From positions 186,001 to 250,000 of the forward strand of contig JAIWNF010000018.1 of the NCBI GenBank assembly GCA_025093555.1: a stretch of DNA of 64,000 bases, read 5' to 3'. Both the position numbers and the translations under genes were made by a program. Under the pieces are notes generated by a model. The model saw only the letters and a list, made by a program, of their open reading frames with translations. It made no database searches and was not told the origin of the DNA. Origin of the DNA: Circinella umbellata (taxonomy: Eukaryota; Mucoromycota; Mucoromycetes; Mucorales; Lichtheimiaceae). Below, in pieces: positions 52,803 to 64,000 of the stretch (position 1 is the stretch's first letter; each line of letters begins with the position of its first letter).

Positions 52803-55555
52803 ATGTTTGGTTTCACAAAAAAGTCTTCACAGCAAACTTCAGTTAGCAGTGATGAAGGTGGCGGTAGTGAAAAGAAAGGGGTTATTCACGAGGAAATTGC
52901 CAGCGGGCTGGATCATGATGAATTTGTTCCTCCGACAGATAAAGAACTTCGTCGATTGATGTTAAAGATCGACCTTCGAGTTATTCCATATATTGCAATC
53001 TTGTATCTATGTTCATTTTTGGATCGTGTTAATATAGGTAAAAAAAAGAATTGATAGTAGTAGTATAATATATATATATAAAAGGAAAATATTTATATAA
53101 TTGTAATTATAATTTCTAGGGAATGCAAAAGTAGCAGGTATGACTGACGATATGGATATAACAGAGGATCAATACAACTGGGCACTTTCTTTGTTTTTTA
53201 TTGGTTATGTAAATGTAATAACAAAAAAAAAGCAATTTATATTATTAAAAGCACATCTTATTGATGATTCTTTTTTTTTATTTTATTGTACGTACGTAAT
53301 ATATATTGGATGATATTATATAGGTGGTATTTGAGGTTCCATGTAACTTGGCTTTAAAAGTTGTTGGCCCAAGAATTTGGATACCGTTGGTAAGTAGAAA
53401 AAAAAACAATCACAAACATACATAAATATAGCAACATGAGCTATTTATAAATTCTATAAAATAATACTTATATAATATAATTGTAGATTATGGTTGTGTG
53501 GGGTGTTATCATGGCATTAATGGCGTTATGTACTACTGGTAAAGGGCTAATGGCTTGTCGCTTTTTCTTGGGTGTCGCAGAAAGGTAAATATTTAGTTTC
53601 AATTCAAACAAAAAAATAAGAAAAACTTAATAATAATGCGAGAAACAATAGTGGTTTGTATCCAGGTGCACTTTTTTATCTTTCAAAATGGTACACAAAG
53701 CGACAACAAGCTTTTCGAATTGGTTTGTTTTATAGTAGTTCTACTCTTGCTGGTGTAAGTATTATTATTATTATTAACTAAATTTTAAGATTATTAATTA
53801 TATGTGCTACTTATATCGCTAACTTATTCTTTATTAAATGGTGTGATGGTGATTGTAGGCTTTTGGAGGTGTGCTGGTAAGTAATCTTAAATTAGTGATA
53901 AGTAAAAAAGAATAGTGAAGCTCATCCTAGATACATATATGTATATATATAATTAGGCGTATGGTATTAGTTTTATGGATGGGTTACGAGGGCTACATGG
54001 ATGGCAATGGATTTTTATTATTGAAGCAATTCCTACTTTACTTTTTGGTATCTTGACATATTTTGTTCTTCCTGATTATCCAGCCAAGACATCATGTAAG
54101 TATATAAATTTAAATTTATTTGATTTATTAGAAGGGTATATAAGAGAAGAAAGTAAATAGGATCTTTTTAATTCTAATAATTGTTTATTTTTTCTTTATA
54201 ATCCCTATATATACAGTTTTAAACGAACGAGAACGTGAAATTATCGTCAGAAGAATTATTGAAGACGCAGGACCAGCTACAGAAACTCATTTTTCATGGA
54301 ATCAAGTTATTCAAGCATTTTTGGACTGGAAAGTATATGCCTATTCGCTTTCGTATATTTGTGGAGCAATTTGTGTCTATTCTCTTGCAATGTTTATGCC
54401 TAGCATTGTTCAAGGCATGGGATATACATCACGACTTGGTAAATCTTTTCTATTTATACTGTATTTTTTTTCTCATTTAGAACGTTGACTAATTTTTTTT
54501 TATAATATTAGAGGCCCAACTTATGAGTGCTCCACCATATGTCTTTGGTAATTATCTTTATTTTCATATATATATATGTATATATTTACGAACATTTCCA
54601 ATAGCTATATACTAACTACAAAATTCATTATATTATTATTAGCATGGATTGCAACCATTCTAAACGGATACAGGTAAATAAGCAAAGGTTTTTTTTTTTC
54701 TAAAAAAAAAAGCATTATCAAATGAAAGCAAAGCCATAGTATATAGTAATCTAACGAACATTTGTTAAATATAAAGTACCGATAAATTTGGAGAGCGAGG
54801 ATTTCATCTTGCGGGTGTTGGACTTGTTGCTTCCTTAGGTTATGTGCTTTTGATAACTTTACAAGATTACGGATCTGTGGCTGTATATATTGCAGCGATT
54901 ATTACAACTACATTCGCATTTGCCACTAATCCCCCAATGGCGGGATGGTTCTCTAATAATTTCGGGGGAGATACCAAACGAAGTGTTGCAATGGCTTTTG
55001 TTTTAACTATTGGTAACAGTGGAGGAGCGGTAAGAAATTATTATGGTTATTCTTTGCTGTGATCATCGATTAGATTAGATCAATGTTATTTTAGCAGCTG
55101 ATAACATATGCTTTTAATTATTGTATAGATTTCCGGTCATGGTAAATAAGACAAATATAATAATATTAATTAATAAAACAGATAAAAGAATAGGATAGAT
55201 ATACTAACAATATCGACACATTATAATACTATATTAATAGTGTATCGAGCTGATGATGCTCCTCATTATATTCGAGGTCATACAATCTGCCTTGCTCTGA
55301 TGTTGTGCGGTGCAATGCTAGCACTTTTACTAAAATACTTGTTATACCGTGAAAACAAGAGACGTGATAACTTGACTCCTGAAGAACATCGAATTGAATG
55401 TGAACGTAAAGAACCCTGTGATAAGGTAAAAAAACAAAAAACAAAAGCCTCGGATAGGCTTTATTCTGTATTTATGAAATACACATACTAAACTAATTAT
55501 ATATTCTTAAAATTAATGATGTTTATAGCATCCAGATTTCAGATATATTTTATAA
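52803..55555 (+). CDS. MFS permease, Dal5/ACS type, paralog 2
   Basis: Fourteen exons: 52803-53037, 53120-53208, 53324-53389, 53487-53584, 53652-53754, 53859-53876, 53957-54095, 54217-54438, 54512-54547, 54643-54673, 54777-55029, 55129-55141, 55241-55425 and 55529-55555; 504 residues in one frame. Motifs line up with paralog 1: LRRLMLKIDLRVIPYIAILY, SFLDRVNIGNAKVAG, RFFLGVAESGLYPGALFYL, RGLHGWQWIFIIEAIPTLL, REIIVRRIIEDAGPATETHF, MSAPPYVF, GWFSNNFGGDTKRSVAMAF, YRADDAPHYIRGHTI and a final HPDFRYIL. Twelve TM segments are expected. Exons 6 (18 nt) and 12 (13 nt) are micro-exons. Paralog 3 lies in the same orientation 1.6 kb downstream, consistent with tandem duplication. Carboxylate or vitamin-type transport is inferred from the family; the substrate is unknown. 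Confidence 0.9.
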
Positions 55556-57191
55556 ATATATTACGCTTGTTCAGATATACATATATTTACTTTCTTTTGA
55601 CTTTTTTTTTACACAGAAGTTATAAACAAATCCTTGTACAATAAATCAACTATTACTATATATGATTGTGTATTATTATCATGATAATATATACTCTTTG
55701 CCTTTCTTAATTTAATAAAGTTGAAACGCTTACGAATGTAATAAATTCCTTACTTTAATTTATTTATACGTACTTTGATAATTTTTTTCCAATGATTTTT
55801 GTCTTATCACACTTACTTAAAAGAGTGTATGTAACTAATCACAGCCAAAAAAAAGAAAAGTGCTTTAAAAAGAAAGAGAGATTGTATTACTATTGAATAT
55901 GTACCATAAAAGTACAAGATAAACTTTTTTGTGGTCATAACAAAAAACAATTGGCTAAACGAATCATTTTGAAACGTAAAGAAAAAAATGTTAACCTTGA
56001 TTCTTGGATGATTGTGCATGCAGTCGTCTTAATTGTGGGAAACACTCTTATAATATCTTGTTAAGCTAAAAGAACAAAAAGAACAAAAAGAAAGAATGTA
56101 GTATACAACAGTTCTATCGATTCTTTAAAGCAATCATAATGTAAAATAAATAGAAGAACACTTTCCAATAATAGAAATTATGCAAAAAAACAACAAACTG
56201 ATCTTTTGCTCAAAATGACAATACATAGTATGACAATGTGCATGAATTAACGATACTTATGCATATGAGAATAATTACAAGGTTTGCTGAATTTGAAAGA
56301 ACCATTGTATAACACAGGCGATGATTTGTTTTCAGACATGAGGGAGCATTCATAATAAATAGTTGTTATGGTTATAAATTAATACATGTTGTCATTGGAC
56401 ACAAAACAAAACAAAATTATGATTGATATCATAGTAATACACTTTATACATTTTTATTTGCAATAGATTCATCATTGTGTTTATTTTTTATATTGATTTG
56501 ACATTTTTATTTTGTTCAGTGATGGGGTTAATGTTAGTGTTCAGTGATAGAAAAAAAATTTTTACCACGCTATTCGGTCTTCTCGTATGTACAAGATCGT
56601 ACGTACAACATCATCGTTCTCTCATCAAGAACAGTTTCATGATCTCAGATCTTATTCCAAAATAATGGAAAATAACACCATAAAGGATATGGTCTTCTTG
56701 CTATCAGAAAACGATCGATATTCTTGATCACAAGAACATTTCTTATACTCTATGAGCCCATTTTTTTTAACAATTAAAAAATAAGGTTGAACTGCCAAAA
56801 CATGAAAAAGGTTTCAGTAAAACAGCTGGTGTGTGAATTTATTCTATTATTGAATGACTAAATTTTCTCCACAAAAAAAAAAAATTGGTACTGTACCTGA
56901 GTCATTAATAGTTAAAGTACTACACTACAAAAGAAAAAAAAACGTTGTTTTTTTGGACACGCTCTAATGTTTCTTTATTACGTTCTCTATTATTAACTAT
57001 ACTCTCGCTCTCTATCTCTCAAGAGTCATTGCTTCTGTATTTGAATTTCGTGGGTTCGCTATCCCAAAAAAATAATAAAAAAAAAATTCGAATTGATCCT
57101 GATATAAAATTTGGAAAATATCTTTTTTTTGTTTTTTACGTACATATTCTAATACATTTGTTTTAACCTTTCTTTTTTCCTTTAGCAAGAA
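55556..57191. other. Intergenic region between tandem MFS paralogs
   Basis: About 1.6 kb of AT-rich DNA with poly-A runs and no supported gene. It should contain the 3' end of paralog 2 and the promoter of paralog 3. Confidence 0.55.
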
Positions 57192-59645
57192 ATGTCTGAT
57201 TACTCTTCTTCATCGAACCAAGATATATCGAGTGTACAAAAAGACAAACATGATGGAAAAATCCAAATTGTTCATGATGAAAAGACATCTGCCTATGTTC
57301 CTCCAGATGAAAAGGAAGTTCGTAAATTAATGTGGAAGTTAGATCGACGTATTGTTCCATTGGTTGCCATTCTTTATCTATGCTCATTTCTTGACCGGGT
57401 TAATATTGGGCATGCTAAACTTGCCGGTATCATTGATGATCTTCAAATGTCTGAAAACATGTACAATTGGTCCCTGTCTATTTTTTTTGCTGGTTATGTA
57501 CGTATATATATATTTTTATATGACAAGTTGGTAACATGTAAATTAATGTACCTATTTCTATTCTTGATTTTGGATATAATAATATAGGTTATATTTGAAA
57601 TCCCAGCAAACATGTTTTGTAAACTTCTTGGACCACGTATATGGCTTTCAATTATTATGGTTGTATGGGGAGTTATCATGGCAGTTATGAGCGAAGCTAA
57701 GAATGGTGCGGGACTGATGGCAGCGAGATTTTTCCTTGGTGTCGCTGAGGTTGGTATTTAATATCTTTACGATAATCACTATTTAGGTTATATACACCAT
57801 ATATATCTAACTATAATAATTACTAATTTTTCTATGCATGAAATACTTTATATGTATATATAGGCCGGCTTGTTTCCTGTACGTCAATATTTATAATATA
57901 TTAGTACTAAATGTTTCCTTTTACAAAAAAACTTACCATTGTTTTTTTTTTTGGAATTTAATTTAGGGTGCAGTCTTTTTGATTTCAGTATGGTATCCTC
58001 GCAGTAGTCAAACTATTAGGACGGCAATATTTTATGCATCTTCTACTCTCGCTGGTGTAAGTTAATATCTAAATAATGTATCTTTTATTAAGTTTAATTG
58101 TAATATGTATATGGCTACTTACTCAGTTTTATAAATTAATAGGCATTCGGAGGCGTTCTTGCATTTGGAATAATGTTTATGGATGGGTTACGAGGACTGA
58201 CGGGGTGGCAATGGATTTTTATTATTGAAGCATTACCCACACTTATCTTTGCATTCGTTACATTCTTCTTCTTACCAGATTATCCAGAGAATTCATCATG
58301 TAAGTTTATATATATATATCTACGTCTAATATTAATAAGTAGTGTTAATATTATTTAATCTCACAATTTGTTTTTTTTTTAAAAAAAAAGTTATTAATGA
58401 TCGAGAACGAGAGATCATTGTCAATCGTATCAAAGAAGATGCTGGTCCGGCCACTGAAACTCACTTTACCTGGAAACAATTTTTTTCAACATTCACTGAT
58501 CTTAAACTATATCTTGTATCAATTTTATCACTTTGCTGTTGCTGTCCTATGTATAGTTTATCACTTTTTATGCCAACGATTGTTCGGGATATGGGATTTT
58601 CGAACTTAACAGCTCAAGCTGTAAGCGCTCCACCGTTAAGTATTGTTTCAGTATTAAAATAACAGTACAAAAGAAAAGAAAAAAACTTTTACCTAATTTA
58701 TATACGTAATAAGATTATTAACAAATATATCTTTTATTATACTCTATATACTCTACTATAATTTAGATATGTTTTTGGTAAGATATTTCCACAATTGTTC
58801 TCTTTTTTTTTGGATAATAACTAATGTTGTCCTTTTTTTTTCTCACACTTTTTTTTTGTGTGTGTATATAAAGCTTGTGCTACCACACTCGGATTTGCTT
58901 TTAGTGCTGATCGACGTGCTGAACGTGGGTTTCATTATGCTACTGTTTCATTTATTGGTATGGTAGGATATATATTATTAATTACCCTAAGAGAACAAGG
59001 AGCAGCTGCAAAATATGTAGCGGCAACGATTGCCTGCTGTGGTGCATTCCCATTAATTCCTTTATCCGCTGCATGGAACTCTAATAATACCGGTGGACAT
59101 ACAAAACGTGCTGTATCAATTGCTTTTGTAGCAGGTGTTGGAAACTTGGGAGGGATTTTATCAGGTAAATTTTAAATATACAAAAACTTTTTGCTATATA
59201 TTATATATACTTTATATTGACAACTTTATATTTTAGGTCAAATGTAAGTTTTACCTATACGTATTGTTAAATTATTATTATTTAATAAGAAAATACCTAA
59301 GAATAATCAATATGTATATATATATATATTATACTACTAGGTATCGAACTGATGATGCACCTCATTATGTACGAGGTCATACTATTAGTTGTATTATGAT
59401 GGGAGTTAATATAATTGTGGCATTAATTTTACGATTTCATCTTGCTCGTGAGAATAAACGACGTGATGGATTAACACCAGAACAATATCGTATTGAATGT
59501 GAAGGTGAAGATTTGTGTGATAAGGTAAAATATATTAATAATCAATCTATAAATATATGCAAACATATTTTAGAATATATCATTAAAAACCCAACTTTTA
59601 TATATATTATATATCTAGCATCCTGATTTTAGATACATTATTTAA
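57192..59645 (+). CDS. MFS permease, Dal5/ACS type, paralog 3
   Basis: Eleven exons: 57192-57497, 57588-57749, 57864-57878, 57967-58056, 58143-58299, 58391-58634, 58767-58777, 58874-59164, 59237-59243, 59341-59524 and 59619-59645; 497 residues. It is closest to paralog 2: VRKLMWKLDRRIVPLVAILY, SFLDRVNIGHAKLAG, RGLTGWQWIFIIEALPTLI, REIIVNRIKEDAGPATETHF, NSNNTGGHTKRAVSIAFVAG, YRTDDAPHYVRGHTI, and a final HPDFRYII from a 27-nt exon. Four micro-exons of 15, 11, 7 and 27 nt are needed. The 7-nt exon (59237-59243) completes SGQMYRTDD, matching SGHVYRADD and GGQLYRSDD in the paralogs. It lacks the intron that splits NIG/NAK in paralog 2. Exon 6 uses a GTTAAG donor. A cysteine run (LSLCCCCPMY) sits in TM7. 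Transport of an anionic nutrient with protons is inferred. Confidence 0.88.
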
Positions 59646-60026
59646 GAAAAGATTAATTTGGTGGATTGGCCGTACATATATACATATTATAAAGAAGTAT
59701 TTTGATGATGATTAAAGTTTATAAACTGTACATAGAAATTTATGCAAAAGTTGTATATTTTATTACATTCGTATAGTACGTAAATGTACATAAGTTGTAC
59801 GTCATTAAAACAAATAATATTCGATAATAAAATAAATAATAATGCAGGGTCTAGCTTTATATTTTATGCAATTATATAAAAATAATCATATCAATCCATA
59901 CCTCCACCCCCATTCCACAATCATTTAAATGAAAAGTACGTAGAATTTATTTATAAGCAAAAGTTAAAAAAAAAAAAGTAAGTTGGATATACAATCGAAT
60001 TAAAAAAAGGAGAATTATAATAAGAC
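59646..60026. other. Convergent 3' spacer
   Basis: AT-rich spacer between the convergent third MFS gene and ATG8; no gene seen. Confidence 0.55.
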
Positions 60027-60643
<617 letters not shown>

Positions 60644-61398
60644 TGTTCTAATTATAAATAAAGAATGAAATTAAAAAAAAAGGGTGTTTTATTATGAAAA
60701 TTACTATTGGGGCTATTTTTATTTTACCTTTGTTCAGTTATTGGAAGGTAAAAAATAAAGAGAGAGAAAATACAAAAATCGACTGCGTAACTAGAAAACC
60801 TGCGCATGATATAGTCCTTTGGATTTATCCAATCAATTATGATCTGGGTTTAAAGCTTTCATAGCCTCCCCCAATCATCTTTATGAAATATATATTATGC
60901 AGATAATTGTTACTAATCTTTGGTGTGATTACTTTTTTTAAAAGACCATTGATAATAAATGATGTTCGTTATATCCATTGGAACTATATTATGTATGTAA
61001 TCAGTGATAATTAAACAGTATGAATATATAAAATACATTATTGAATAACGCTGATTTGTCTTCTTTTGTAGTAGTTTAGTAATTGTACCCTACAGAGGTT
61101 TATTCGGCTACGTATGGTAAAAAAAAAGTGGAATAAGGTAGTACGTATCTTTATTTTATTTTATAGTTACTGATAGTTAAAGAGCAAGAAGCAACTAACA
61201 AAATGTACTTATTGAGGAATTTACAAAAGATATAAAACGAAAGATGATAACTTTATTTACTGAAACATATGAACCAAAAATGAAAAAAAAATCAAAATGT
61301 TTAAATATTAATAATGATAGTCAGCAGAACGTAAAAGAAACGGGAGAAGAAGAATAAATATATATATAATTAATAAAAAGGGTCACATGTTTCTATTA
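60644..61398. other. ATG8 promoter side and 3' flank of the 7-TM gene
   Basis: About 750 bp of AT-rich DNA without a gene; it should hold the ATG8 promoter (left) and the 3'-UTR of the seven-TM gene (right). Confidence 0.55.
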
Positions 61399-62364
61399 TT
61401 AATAAGCATCTGGTTTATTGTTGCTGTTTGTGTTTTGTGGACCATGAATATTAACATATTTTTGTTGTGGTTGAGGATCATAAAGATGATTTGAATTCCA
61501 AGTTTGATCTTGTACCTCATCGTCTTCAGGGAATAAATTTGATTCATCCATTTTGTTCCGGATCTCGTATTCTCGTAAACCTTGAAGCCATTTCTGAGGT
61601 AACATAAACACAATGATACACAAGGCAATTGCTCCACAAATTCGAACCATAACGGTATAAACAGTATAAACGATGGTATAGTAATCACTGCTAAAAAAGG
61701 GCGCATAACTAACCCCAAAGTAAACAAGAGGACCAAGAATGGCTATAGTAGATAAGATAAGCACCGTTATAAACGAACCCTTGAATGAACGTATATCTTG
61801 ATAATGATTTCCTTTATACATCATAGTAAAAAAGGTGATACAATGCGTGAACACTGGTAAAATGTCAGTAAGAATATGAAAAGCAGTAAATAGCGCAAGG
61901 CCACCGCCACCTATAAAAATCCCCTCTATAACTGCAGAGATTATGTTAAGAACAATCAGAATTCCTGTCCACAAATAAATAACTCGAACGGTCTTGAATA
62001 CTCCATTCATTTGTTTGCCAGGACCATAAACTTGTAAACTTGAATGAGCTGTTATATTTATAATACCGAAGAGGAGACACCATAATAGAAGTGGGAAAAT
62101 ATTTTGGAAAAACATGGCAAGTATAGCCGATACGAACGACAAATCCGCACCCATATTGCTAACAAAAGAGAATATTTGATTTAGAAGTAGGGACATGGCA
62201 CTGGTAAAACTAAGCCAGGAGACGATTCTGTATTGTGATCCAATTCGAACGAGTAACAACATTGATCCACCAATAGCGATGACAGCTAAAATAGCTGTTG
62301 GAACATTAAGTCCCAAGTATATATTGACATCATAAAATCTAGGGTATAATATGACATTATACAT
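61399..62364 (-). CDS. Orphan seven-transmembrane protein
   Basis: Intronless gene on the minus strand; 321 residues. Seven hydrophobic segments are clear: ~22-43 (AILAVIAIGGSMLLLVRIG), ~48-70, ~78-105 (a long FQNIFPLLLWCLLFGIINI), ~127-152, ~155-178, ~193-216 (FITVLILSTIAILGPLVYFG) and ~228-254. A basic turn (QKWLQGLREYEIRNKMDES) and a polar Asp/Gln/Asn-rich C tail of about 60 residues follow. The N terminus is short and there is no cleavable signal. The layout is that of a GPCR-like fungal membrane protein, but I recognise no ligand-binding or family motif (not an obvious RTA1, PTH11, opsin or Ste2/Ste3 type). It stands out as an intronless gene among intron-rich neighbours. A GC-rich hairpin lies about 180 bp upstream. 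Confidence 0.75.
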   Translation of the reverse strand: MYNVILYPRFYDVNIYLGLNVPTAILAVIAIGGSMLLLVRIGSQYRIVSWLSFTSAMSLLLNQIFSFVSNMGADLSFVSAILAMFFQNIFPLLLWCLLFGIINITAHSSLQVYGPGKQMNGVFKTVRVIYLWTGILIVLNIISAVIEGIFIGGGGLALFTAFHILTDILPVFTHCITFFTMMYKGNHYQDIRSFKGSFITVLILSTIAILGPLVYFGVSYAPFFSSDYYTIVYTVYTVMVRICGAIALCIIVFMLPQKWLQGLREYEIRNKMDESNLFPEDDEVQDQTWNSNHLYDPQPQQKYVNIHGPQNTNSNNKPDAY

Positions 62365-63770
62365 TATTAAAAAACAGAAAAAAAATTTATAATGATAAAA
62401 AAATAGGAAAAGTAAAAGAAGTGAGATGTTGATTTGGTTTTTAACTTTTGAATTAACTTAAAAAGGATTCTTATAAATAGATTTTTTTTTCTTTTTATGC
62501 GACACAAAAAAAAACCCAACTTTATTTCGATTTACATGAGGCTCAGCACTATTCGCGTATCGGCGAGTATGAACGCTGAGCACAGGTATGGTATATATCA
62601 GAAAATAAACTGACTACAATGATTTACGTTAATAAATCATTATTAAATATGGCTGACGCTTCTCATTTTTAAGAATAATAGTCGTATAATTCATTTTACA
62701 AAGATACGTTATACAAACAAATGATTCATGAAAACAAAACAAAATATTGCTATGATGAATCCATGTATTTTAATAAAGCAAACCATTAGAACCCCGTTCT
62801 AGTTTGGTAGAAAACACAAAAAAAAAGTGACACAAAACTGTCGGTATGTTAAAATTAAACATCTCAAATACATCATATAGGAATTACATTTAACTACAAT
62901 GAACATTGAAAAACATTTCACTTTATCTCTTAACAATTAAGTAGTCATCTACAGTATATTGATTCTGAACTCATGATAATAATTGAATTGCTTCATATAA
63001 GCAACTTTCGGATTTTTTTTTCTTATCTATTGACTCTTCATAATATAAAAACATATGAATTAGATAAATTTATGAACATTTTACTGGAAGAATCGAAAAA
63101 AAATAAGGCAAGTGAAGATTCCATGCCTTTATTTCTAATGTCACGTTACACAATGAATGATGTGCTATTATTAGTCCAAGATTTTCTACCACTAATTGAT
63201 GAATTTGACGTAATCAATGTTTTTCTTTCAATACTTTAGTTCATTCTTAATCCAATAAATAAAGATTTACAATTTTATATTAACTGACATGTTGAGGCTG
63301 AATAAATATCAGTCTTGAAGCTTGTCATGACTCCATTCCCATTTGGATCAAGGTCAGTCGTACATGTTTTTCAAATGCTTATATTTTCTTTTGTTGTTGT
63401 CGAGTGGATGGTTATACATAACAGCCTTTTTTGGAATTATAAATATCCATGTATGTTCACATTTAACCTAATGGGTCTATTAGTTCAAGAAGGAAAAATG
63501 CTATCATATTATTAAAAAAGACAGATATATCACTCATATTACTCTATCTAAATTGTACAATAAAATTTTTCAATGCAATAACTAGGCATCCCGAGAAAAG
63601 CAATTGAAACTTCCGTTATTGGAGAAAGGATTGAAAATATAAAAAGAATTGTTTCAGAAAAAAATTATGGTCGGGTACCTACTCCTATATCTACGTACCC
63701 CCCCCCTCCAAAGATTGTACAGACGGTTGAGACTTAATAGTAGAAAAGATTAATACAACTTTATAAAAGA
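62365..63770. other. Intergenic region, no supported gene
   Basis: AT-rich DNA between the seven-TM gene and the right-edge fragment. Open frames at 62973-63239 and 63315-63515 (plus) show no recognisable feature. A C-run (ccccccc) occurs near 63699-63707. Confidence 0.5.
62541..62581. promoter_or_regulatory. 41-nt GC-rich imperfect hairpin
   Basis: gctcagc (62541-62547) pairs with gctgagc (62575-62581). Inside, ctattcgc pairs with gcgagtat with one mismatch and one wobble, around a gtatcg loop. It is a marked GC island about 180 bp upstream of the seven-TM gene. It is not a tRNA: there are no A/B boxes and no cloverleaf. Confidence 0.4.
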
Positions 63771-64000
63771 TTAAAAAGATTTTGATAGAAAAGTTTCTAT
63801 GAATAGTATGGCACACAATATAGATAAAATACAGTATACCATATATGTTACGATATAATTAACTGTATTGTTGTAAGACCATTGTACGAAGCTATAACCT
63901 ACCATAAGATTGTTGATCGACATGCTTATCGGCGGAATAAAGCATAGACGGTAGCATTTAGTTGAGCACATGGTTAGATATAGAAATCTTATTAGAATTG
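63771..64000 (-). CDS. Possible C-terminal exon of a membrane protein, cut by the window edge
   Basis: On the minus strand the frame is open from the right edge of the window down to a stop at 63771. It encodes RLCFIPPISMSINNLMVGY, a Trp/Tyr/Asn segment (FVQWSYNNTVNY) and a final hydrophobic helix (YCILSILCAILFIETFL). The order PP, VG, W, YN, then a last TM recalls the C terminus of OPT oligopeptide transporters, but only loosely. It could equally be a decayed copy or chance. Confidence 0.3.
   Translation of the reverse strand, partial: ILIRFLYLTMCSTKCYRLCFIPPISMSINNLMVGYSFVQWSYNNTVNYIVTYMVYCILSILCAILFIETFLSKSF

Noticed and set aside
57045..57062. gggttcgctatccc resembling a tRNA T-arm
   Set aside because: No matching D-arm, anticodon stem or acceptor stem upstream; flanks are poly-A.
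62973..63239. 88-codon plus-strand frame near the right end
   Set aside because: Looks helical but matches no family I know, has no promoter-like context and no splice partners.

Overview
The window looks like nuclear DNA of an early-diverging fungus, most likely Mucoromycota (Mucorales-type). It is AT-rich with long homopolymers, and almost every gene is cut by many short GT-AG introns (about 60-130 nt). Proteins carry long Gln, Ser, Asn and His tracts. The gene content is fungal: a CDC123 chaperone, a PPOX haem enzyme, an NDT80/PhoG factor, Atg8 and Dal5-like permeases. I saw no tRNA, rRNA, CRISPR or bacterial-type operon. Exon models were built by hand from splice signals; every complete model closes in frame.

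Layout. 1-2119 (-): N-terminal part of a polyQ/TPR protein, probably the fungal O-GlcNAc transferase. 4712-6817 (+): Ser-rich protein with a PABIR/FAM122-like core. 7060-8613 (+): SDR oxidoreductase. 8846-10391 (+): CDC123, convergent with SPC1 (10498-11032, -). 11.0-14.2 kb: gene-free, holding a decayed LINE and a MITE-like inverted repeat. 14228-14575 (+): EMC6. 14907-16832 (-): aspartate aminotransferase, whose model needs a non-canonical GA-AG intron. 18683-19727 (+): EFM4-type eEF1A methyltransferase. 19805-23235 (-): 4E-T-like eIF4E-binding protein. 24077-25945 (+): protoporphyrinogen oxidase. 26482-27222 (-): WBP2-like PPxY protein. 28447-29868 (+): glyoxalase II. 30201-33303 (-): NDT80/PhoG transcription factor. 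35573-44304 (-): a 2,802-residue protein with CH, spectrin-like and GAR domains. 45795-48084 (-), 52803-55555 (+) and 57192-59645 (+): three paralogous Dal5/ACS-type MFS permeases with micro-exons. 60027-60643 (-): ATG8. 61399-62364 (-): orphan seven-TM protein. The right edge may hold the end of another membrane-protein gene.

The genes are mostly unrelated housekeeping functions: translation control (CDC123, EFM4, 4E-T-like), ER membrane biogenesis (SPC1, EMC6) and metabolism (AAT, PPOX, glyoxalase II). The one clear local family is the MFS trio. The most unusual item is the giant CH-spectrin-GAR protein, a fungal counterpart in design to animal spectraplakins. Two near-perfect RFX X-boxes lie upstream of EFM4 and PPOX.
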